Source of the DNA: Aquisalinus sp.
GTDB taxonomy: Bacteria; Pseudomonadota; Alphaproteobacteria; Caulobacterales; Parvularculaceae
Assembly (NCBI GenBank): GCA_022763145.1
Contig: JALEGM010000093.1
Coordinates: 1 to 34,123 of the forward strand
Length of the DNA: 34,123 bases
Direction of reading: 5' to 3'
Made by a program: the position numbers and the translations under genes
Notes under the pieces: model-generated
What the model was told of the DNA's origin: nothing
What the model saw: only the letters and a program-made list of their open reading frames with translations
Databases searched by the model: none
In this document: positions 28,501 to 34,123 of the stretch, one piece after another
How the letters are laid out: each line of letters begins with the position of its first letter
How positions within the stretch are numbered: position 1 is the stretch's first letter

Positions 28501-29673
28501 ATGCTTCTTTTTCTGGTGTGTGCCCTGCTAACGTTTGCGGCTGTCGCGCTGCTTGTGATCCCTTATTTGCGCAGACAGGAAGAACAAGCCGAGGGCAGCG
28601 AGTACAACTTGACCGTATATCGGGATCAACTGGCGGAACTAGACCGTGATGTAAGTCGCGGCGTTATTGCGGAAGAAGAACGGGAAGCTGCCAAGCTGGA
28701 AATCGAGCGGCGTATGTTACTTGAGGCAAGAACCGCCAGGGAAGAGAAACCCGCTAATCAAGGCAGTTCGCCCATTCTGCTGTTCAGTTTTGCCGGGCTG
28801 ATGCCTGTACTGGCTGGCATTGTTTATTTTGCAAATGGCAGCCCGGATCAACCCGCCTCGCCCTTTGCGGAACGATCAGACCTTGCCAGTGCGCCAAGTG
28901 CAGCTGACGGTATGCACGCCGGTATGAATGACATGATCGGATCTTTGCGCCAACGCCTCGCCGATAACCCTGAAGATGCAGAGGGATGGGCATTACTCGC
29001 TCGTTCCCTGATAAATCTAAATCGATACGACGAAGCTATTGAGGCATATCGTGAAGCTAACCGCGTCGTCGGTGGTCGGGATCGACAGCTTGCAGCTGAA
29101 TACGCGGAAACGCTTGTGGTTGGAAATGGTGGCATGGTCAGCCAGGAAGCGAAATCGATCTTCGAAGTCTTTCTGTCTGAAAATCCTGATGATCCGCAGG
29201 CAGTGTATTATCTTGCCCTCGCAAAGGCACAGGAAGGCAATATTCCTGCTGCGGTGGCTGACTGGGAGCGACTTATCAGCATTTCTCCCCCTGACGCGCC
29301 TTGGCTCCCAGTGGTTCGCCAGCAAGTAGCCGCAGCATCAGGCGGTGAGACCGGTTCCGTGATGATACCTCAGCAGTCCTCTTTGCCTGACCCGGCACCT
29401 GTCGAGGCACCGCCAGTACGCCGTGGGCCAACAGCGGCGGATATTCAGGCTGCGCAGCAAATGACAGCTGATCAGCAAAGCCAGATGATAGAAGGTATGG
29501 TTGCCGGACTTGCTGCAAGACTTGAAGAAAACCCTGACGATCTTGCTGGCTGGCGGATGCTGGCTAGATCTTACTCCACACTCGGGCAGACTGAAGAAGC
29601 ACGACAAGCTTATCAAGAGGTGTTGCGACTGGCACCAAATGATCCGGATGCGCGCGCTGCGCTTGGGCAATAA
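28501..29673 (+). CDS. ccmI: Cytochrome c-type biogenesis protein CcmI (CycH), TPR protein
   Basis: MLLFLVCALLTFAAVALLVIPYLRRQ...YNLTVYRDQLAELDRDVSRGVIAEEEREAAKLEIERRML, then TPRs (AEGWALLARSLINLNRYDEAIEAYREA). GTG 28489 is an alternative start. Confidence 0.9.
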   Translation: MLLFLVCALLTFAAVALLVIPYLRRQEEQAEGSEYNLTVYRDQLAELDRDVSRGVIAEEEREAAKLEIERRMLLEARTAREEKPANQGSSPILLFSFAGLMPVLAGIVYFANGSPDQPASPFAERSDLASAPSAADGMHAGMNDMIGSLRQRLADNPEDAEGWALLARSLINLNRYDEAIEAYREANRVVGGRDRQLAAEYAETLVVGNGGMVSQEAKSIFEVFLSENPDDPQAVYYLALAKAQEGNIPAAVADWERLISISPPDAPWLPVVRQQVAAASGGETGSVMIPQQSSLPDPAPVEAPPVRRGPTAADIQAAQQMTADQQSQMIEGMVAGLAARLEENPDDLAGWRMLARSYSTLGQTEEARQAYQEVLRLAPNDPDARAALGQ

Positions 29674-29696
29674 AATTAGGACAGTCTAATTGCTGA

Positions 29697-30158
29697 TCAG
29701 CTCTCGCCGGTCAGGCGATCAATTTCTTTTTTCTCGTCCGCGCTTAGCGGCGCGACTTTAACTTCCGGTTGCTTTTGCAAGCGCAGAAAATACACGGCAA
29801 GCCCTGCCCCAATGATCAGCATAAAAATAGGGGAAATCCATAGCACGAGATTTTTGGGTGAAAGTCGGGGGCGTAACAGTACAAACTCACCATAACGATC
29901 AACCACATAATCCGTCACTTCTTCATTCGTGTCACCAGCAGCAACTCGTTCACGGACAAGAATACGCAAATCCTTAGCAAGCATAGCATCGGACTCATCA
30001 ATTGATTGATTTTTACATACAATGCAGCGCAGACCTTTGGAAATCTCACGGGCGCGCTCTTCCATGACCGGGTCGTCCAGAACTTCCTCTGGATCAATTG
30101 CAAATGCCGTAGAGATCGAGAAGCAGGCGACCAAAGTAAGAACGAAAAGCCTTTTCAT
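29697..30158 (-). CDS. ccmH: Cytochrome c-type biogenesis protein CcmH
   Basis: KGLRCIVCKNQSIDESDAMLAKDLRILVRERVAAGDTNEEVTDYVVDRYGEFVLLRPRL (LRCxxCxxQ motif). Confidence 0.93.
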   Translation of the reverse strand: MKRLFVLTLVACFSISTAFAIDPEEVLDDPVMEERAREISKGLRCIVCKNQSIDESDAMLAKDLRILVRERVAAGDTNEEVTDYVVDRYGEFVLLRPRLSPKNLVLWISPIFMLIIGAGLAVYFLRLQKQPEVKVAPLSADEKKEIDRLTGES

Positions 30159-30168
30159 ATCGGGCATC

Positions 30169-32184
30169 CTACTCTGCCGGCATAGCATCAGGTGCTGCTG
30201 TTGGTGATTCAGGCTTGGGGCTTGCCTGCTTAGGTTTTGGTGCGCCAACCCTGTATCGTCTGTCAGTCAACGAAACGATACCGCCAAAGGCCATCAACAA
30301 GGACCCGCTCCAGAGGTACATGACAAGGGGATGATAATAGGCACGGACAATGCGGGCCTCATTATTTTCGCCGCGTGGCTCGCCGATGGCAACATAAACA
30401 TCAGATGTCCAGCGTGGCTGAATAGCCGCTTCAACGGTCTGTTGCTGGGCAACCGGGTACCAGCGGCGCTCCGGCTGGACGATGCTGACGACTGTGCCAT
30501 TTCTAATCAGACTAAAGGTTGCCATTTCAGTTTCGTAGTTGGCAATATTAAGTATTTCGATGCGTTCCATGCGTAGCTGATAGTCAGCAACGTCAATAAC
30601 ATCCCCTGGTTTCATAATCGTCTGCTCTTCGGTCATCCAAAGAGATGTGCCGACCATGCCGAGAATACAGACACCAATACCGAAATGTGCCAGTGACCCG
30701 CCCCAAAAAGCACGTGGAAAACCAGCGGCCCGATTCAGGCTGGTTTTGAAAGGTATCTGAAAGAGTTTCATACGGAGCGCTATATCCGTCAGCGTACTCA
30801 GCATGATCCAGAAGGCTATGAGACAGCCAACAACAGCGAGAATGTTTCGGAATCCAGAAAGATAAAATGCAACAATAGTGAATATGACTGTCAAACCACC
30901 AGCCCATTTCAACCGACCCGAAACCGTTTTCATGTCACCGCGCTTCCATGGCAGTAAAATGCCATAGGCCATGACAGCCGCAAGCAACATCATCAAAGGA
31001 ATAGTCAGAATGTTATAATATGGGGGACCAACAGTGATGCGCTCACCAGTCATGAGCTCTGCAATAGTCGGCCAAAACGTACCAATCAGGACAATGAAGA
31101 GAATAACCGAGAGTAGCAGATTATTCAGTATAAGCGCTGACTCGCGGCTGACGGTCTGGAAGGTGCCCCCGGCCTTCATGGCCTGACCGCGCCATGCATA
31201 CAGCACAAAGGCGCCGCCTGTCAGAACGATACAAATCGCAAGTAGAAGTACACCACGATCAGGATCATTGGCGAAAGAATGCACACTTGTCAGCACCCCT
31301 GAGCGCACAACAAAGGTGCCAAGCAGAGAAGTGGAGAACGCAGTGATCGCCATGAGAATCGTCCAGAGCTTGAGCGTGTTGCGCTTTTCAACCACAATAG
31401 CACTGTGCAAAAGTGCTGTACCTGCAAGCCATGGCATCAAAGACGCATTCTCAACCGGATCCCAGAACCAGTACCCGCCCCAGCCAAGCTCGTAATAGGC
31501 CCACCAAGAACCCATGGCTATGCCGAGCGTGAGACTAGACCAAGCAAGCAATGTCCATGGCCGAACCCAGCGGGCCCATGCGGGGTCAACTTTGCCTTCA
31601 AGCAGAGCGGCAACGCTAAACGAAAACGCGACGGACATGCCGACATAGCCGAGATACAAAAATGGCGGGTGAAACGCCAGCCCGGGATCCTGCAGCAGCG
31701 GGTTTAGGTCCGTGCCATTAACCGGGACCGGGTCCATGCGCAGAAAAGGGTTGGAAGTGAAAAGTGAAAATGCAAGAAAACACGCCCCGATTAGCGCCTG
31801 AATACCAAGTACTCTTGCCTGCAGTGAGGGCGGAAGATTGCCACCAAACAATCCAACCAAAGCACCCAGAAATGCCAGCATCAGTATCCAGAGGATCATG
31901 GACCCTTCATGGTTGCCCCAGACACCGGCGATCTTATAGATCATCGGCTTTTCTGAATGACTGTTCTGATAAACATTCTCGACGCTGAAATCAGAGGTCA
32001 CATAGGCATGCATCAAGGCAAGGAATGCAATTAGCACAAGAACAAACTGCGCCATGCTGGCATTCTTGGCGAAAGTCATCCCTTTCTCATCCCCGACATG
32101 TGCGGCTCGAAGGGGAATAATCGTCTGACCTAATGCCACAACCAGAGCTAGGACCAGAGCATAATGACCTATTTCAGTAATCAT
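30169..32184 (-). CDS. ccmF: Heme lyase subunit CcmF
   Basis: ELGWGGYWFWDPVENASLMPWLAGTALLHS (WWD domain), many TMs. Confidence 0.95.
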   Translation of the reverse strand: MITEIGHYALVLALVVALGQTIIPLRAAHVGDEKGMTFAKNASMAQFVLVLIAFLALMHAYVTSDFSVENVYQNSHSEKPMIYKIAGVWGNHEGSMILWILMLAFLGALVGLFGGNLPPSLQARVLGIQALIGACFLAFSLFTSNPFLRMDPVPVNGTDLNPLLQDPGLAFHPPFLYLGYVGMSVAFSFSVAALLEGKVDPAWARWVRPWTLLAWSSLTLGIAMGSWWAYYELGWGGYWFWDPVENASLMPWLAGTALLHSAIVVEKRNTLKLWTILMAITAFSTSLLGTFVVRSGVLTSVHSFANDPDRGVLLLAICIVLTGGAFVLYAWRGQAMKAGGTFQTVSRESALILNNLLLSVILFIVLIGTFWPTIAELMTGERITVGPPYYNILTIPLMMLLAAVMAYGILLPWKRGDMKTVSGRLKWAGGLTVIFTIVAFYLSGFRNILAVVGCLIAFWIMLSTLTDIALRMKLFQIPFKTSLNRAAGFPRAFWGGSLAHFGIGVCILGMVGTSLWMTEEQTIMKPGDVIDVADYQLRMERIEILNIANYETEMATFSLIRNGTVVSIVQPERRWYPVAQQQTVEAAIQPRWTSDVYVAIGEPRGENNEARIVRAYYHPLVMYLWSGSLLMAFGGIVSLTDRRYRVGAPKPKQASPKPESPTAAPDAMPAE

Positions 32185-32246
32185 AGTTTCACTATCTAGC
32201 GGGCTAACTTACCCAGTCAATTAGTAATAGAATTGACCGGGTAATC

Positions 32247-34123
32247 CTATTGATCCTGCAGGATGTTTGTTACTTCAGCAGCATGTGGCAGGCTGGCCGA
32301 TGAGACAGCAAGCTCATCAACACGTTTGGGCCAAATTGATGCATGACGCGTCCTGGAGGAATTCTCAGGAGTCATAAACGGTTGATGTGTGTCGTCGTGA
32401 TACTCATGACACATCAGGCAGTTTGATGGGATGAAGTTGACCGTCGTTTCACCTCGGTGGCAATCTAGGCAATTATCTATGCCTGGCAGCAACACATCGG
32501 TTGCACTGTCTGATGTTTCCGCTTCATGGCAGTCGAGACAATTCATGAAATCATGGCTTTCATGATGGAAGACTGTCTTAGGCATGAACTGTTCTTCCAA
32601 AGACACATGAGAGATGTCGTACTTTAGGGGATCACCGTCTTCAGGCTCGACAATCACATGGCAGTCATAACAAGCGCCACCTTCATTGAAGATTTCTGCA
32701 ACCCGCTGCTTCGCACGATCACTGGCGAAAAGTAGTGAGTCCACAAGGCGATTGTCTTCGCGCAACTGGGCAACATCTCCAGGACGGCGACGCGTTGAAC
32801 CACCAGTATTAGATTCATCGAAGAGGCGCGCTGCGGATGAGTTATAGAAGTCCTGCATGCTCGCAATAACATCTTGAGGCTCTCCATGACGCAATGTGCG
32901 GATATAGCCAGTTTCAGGATCCTGATCGAAAGCGAGCGAGTGACACATGCCGCAATTCTGCTCCATGTTGACTGGCAGGAACAACGCACCGGCGGCATTT
33001 GTCTGGTGACAATCCTCACAGCCGAGGACCTCGTCAAATCCCCACTCATCAGCCAGGTCCATCGCCTGTTTTGCAACGGCACCATCAGCTTCGAGATGGA
33101 TATCATGCGGGAATTTCAAGCCAGAATAAGACTTCGGATTATCGTCAAGGCTAATACGTGCTGTCAGCGGATTATCAAAATGCGGTTCTGTAATGACTGT
33201 CGGACGGAAATTCGGATGATCGACATCAAAGTGACTGACGTTAATTAAATCAGTATCAGTCAGTCTTTCGTCCATATCGGCATGACAATCGTTACAGGTG
33301 CCTTCCGACGTCAGAATGACGCCCTCTCGTCCGTTGTGCTCCATATGGCAAGACCCACAGGCCATCTCGTTTTTACCAGTAAACTGAGCGACTGAACGCA
33401 GGATTTCTTCACCGGCAGAAAGCGGTGGCTTCGAGGCCCAGAGATCATCCTGTTCTGCGTGATTGCGAATGCCGTCATGGCACCCAGAAGACAGACAGGT
33501 TACATCCTGCACGGACTCAAACGCATTGAGATGACAAGCATTACAGTTGTCAGCCAGACTTGTATGGGCCAATGACATGGGCCCGGACAACCAAAGCTGA
33601 TCGACCCGCGTGCCAATCAGTTCCTGGTCCGCCCTGATCTCAATGGGGTTGGCAACATCAGCCTTACGGTCAGAATAGAAATAATATAGGGGCGCTGCGA
33701 TGGCGACGAATATAGTCAGGAGAGCCCAGAACCAGGAATGGGAGCGCTTACCGAGAACAGCTTTCTTGAGGCTGAAGATTTTTTCTTCATCCTCTGGCTG
33801 GAGCATCTGTGTTTTTTCTTCGGTGCGCTCCGTGGCGACAACAATAGAGTCATCTTCCTTATAAATCTTAATCTGATAAGGACCGATACCAATTGTGTTC
33901 TCGTCTTTAGCAGGAAAAACGAAGCGGGTGCCGAACTTGCCCTTGGCTTTGACAGGTCGGTCGCTTGTGGCCTGCACGCGAATGCTCGTACCCGCTGCTT
34001 CAATAGTCGCGTGATTAAGACTGACTGTCAGGTCCGGCAGATAGATATCGCACTCGGTTGCGCGACCTACAGTGAGCTCTGTCTTGTTAACAGGCTGGTC
34101 GCGAACAACTTCCTGACCATTAG
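32247..34123 (-). CDS. FHA domain-TM-multiheme cytochrome c (9 CXXCH plus one CX4CH), 5' truncated at window edge
   Basis: Reading frame stays open to 34123: NGQEVVRDQPVNKTELTVGRATECDIYLPDLTVSLNHATIEAAGTSIRVQATSDRPV... (FHA-like GR...S..H); TM SWFWALLTIFVAIAAPLYYFY; heme motifs CNACH, CLSSGCH, CGSCH, CNDCH, CEDCH, CGMCH, CYDCH, CLDCH, CLDCH, CLMCH. Confidence 0.85.
   Translation of the reverse strand, partial: NGQEVVRDQPVNKTELTVGRATECDIYLPDLTVSLNHATIEAAGTSIRVQATSDRPVKAKGKFGTRFVFPAKDENTIGIGPYQIKIYKEDDSIVVATERTEEKTQMLQPEDEEKIFSLKKAVLGKRSHSWFWALLTIFVAIAAPLYYFYSDRKADVANPIEIRADQELIGTRVDQLWLSGPMSLAHTSLADNCNACHLNAFESVQDVTCLSSGCHDGIRNHAEQDDLWASKPPLSAGEEILRSVAQFTGKNEMACGSCHMEHNGREGVILTSEGTCNDCHADMDERLTDTDLINVSHFDVDHPNFRPTVITEPHFDNPLTARISLDDNPKSYSGLKFPHDIHLEADGAVAKQAMDLADEWGFDEVLGCEDCHQTNAAGALFLPVNMEQNCGMCHSLAFDQDPETGYIRTLRHGEPQDVIASMQDFYNSSAARLFDESNTGGSTRRRPGDVAQLREDNRLVDSLLFASDRAKQRVAEIFNEGGACYDCHVIVEPEDGDPLKYDISHVSLEEQFMPKTVFHHESHDFMNCLDCHEAETSDSATDVLLPGIDNCLDCHRGETTVNFIPSNCLMCHEYHDDTHQPFMTPENSSRTRHASIWPKRVDELAVSSASLPHAAEVTNILQDQ

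Overview
This 34.1 kb window looks like an alphaproteobacterial chromosome segment with mostly housekeeping content. I see no IS elements, phage structural genes, CRISPR array or recognisable defence system. From left to right it contains: a truncated M14 carboxypeptidase; tRNA-Pro(GGG); a delta-class carbonic anhydrase-like lipoprotein; a TRIC/YicG-type channel; an FMN riboswitch followed by ribD-ribE-ribB-ribH-folE and a PNPOx-family gene; an M16 peptidase lipoprotein; a PhaI/PhaF-like phasin pair with a PhaD-like TetR regulator; an AbgT-family transporter behind a long unexplained leader with an SOS-box-like promoter; a reverse-strand EamA-galM-yhhQ group; PaaI thioesterase and VOC genes; an AT-rich cassette of unknown lipoproteins; clpS-clpA; a DUF1499-like gene; a second-type phasin; a D,D-carboxypeptidase with a SPOR domain; gdhA; two tandem glycosyltransferase-like paralogs; ccmI facing ccmH/ccmF; and the C-terminal part of an unusual FHA-TM-multiheme cytochrome c running off the right edge. 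The strongest leads are (1) the FHA-multiheme cytochrome fusion, (2) the AT-rich lipoprotein cassette with a recurring 'GY(S/T/K)(K/R)xE' module and an apparent ATT start, and (3) the promoter/leader upstream of abgT, which overlaps a GTTC-N7-GTTC motif and resembles an rrn leader. All calls come from reading the sequence and recalling families; no database search was run.
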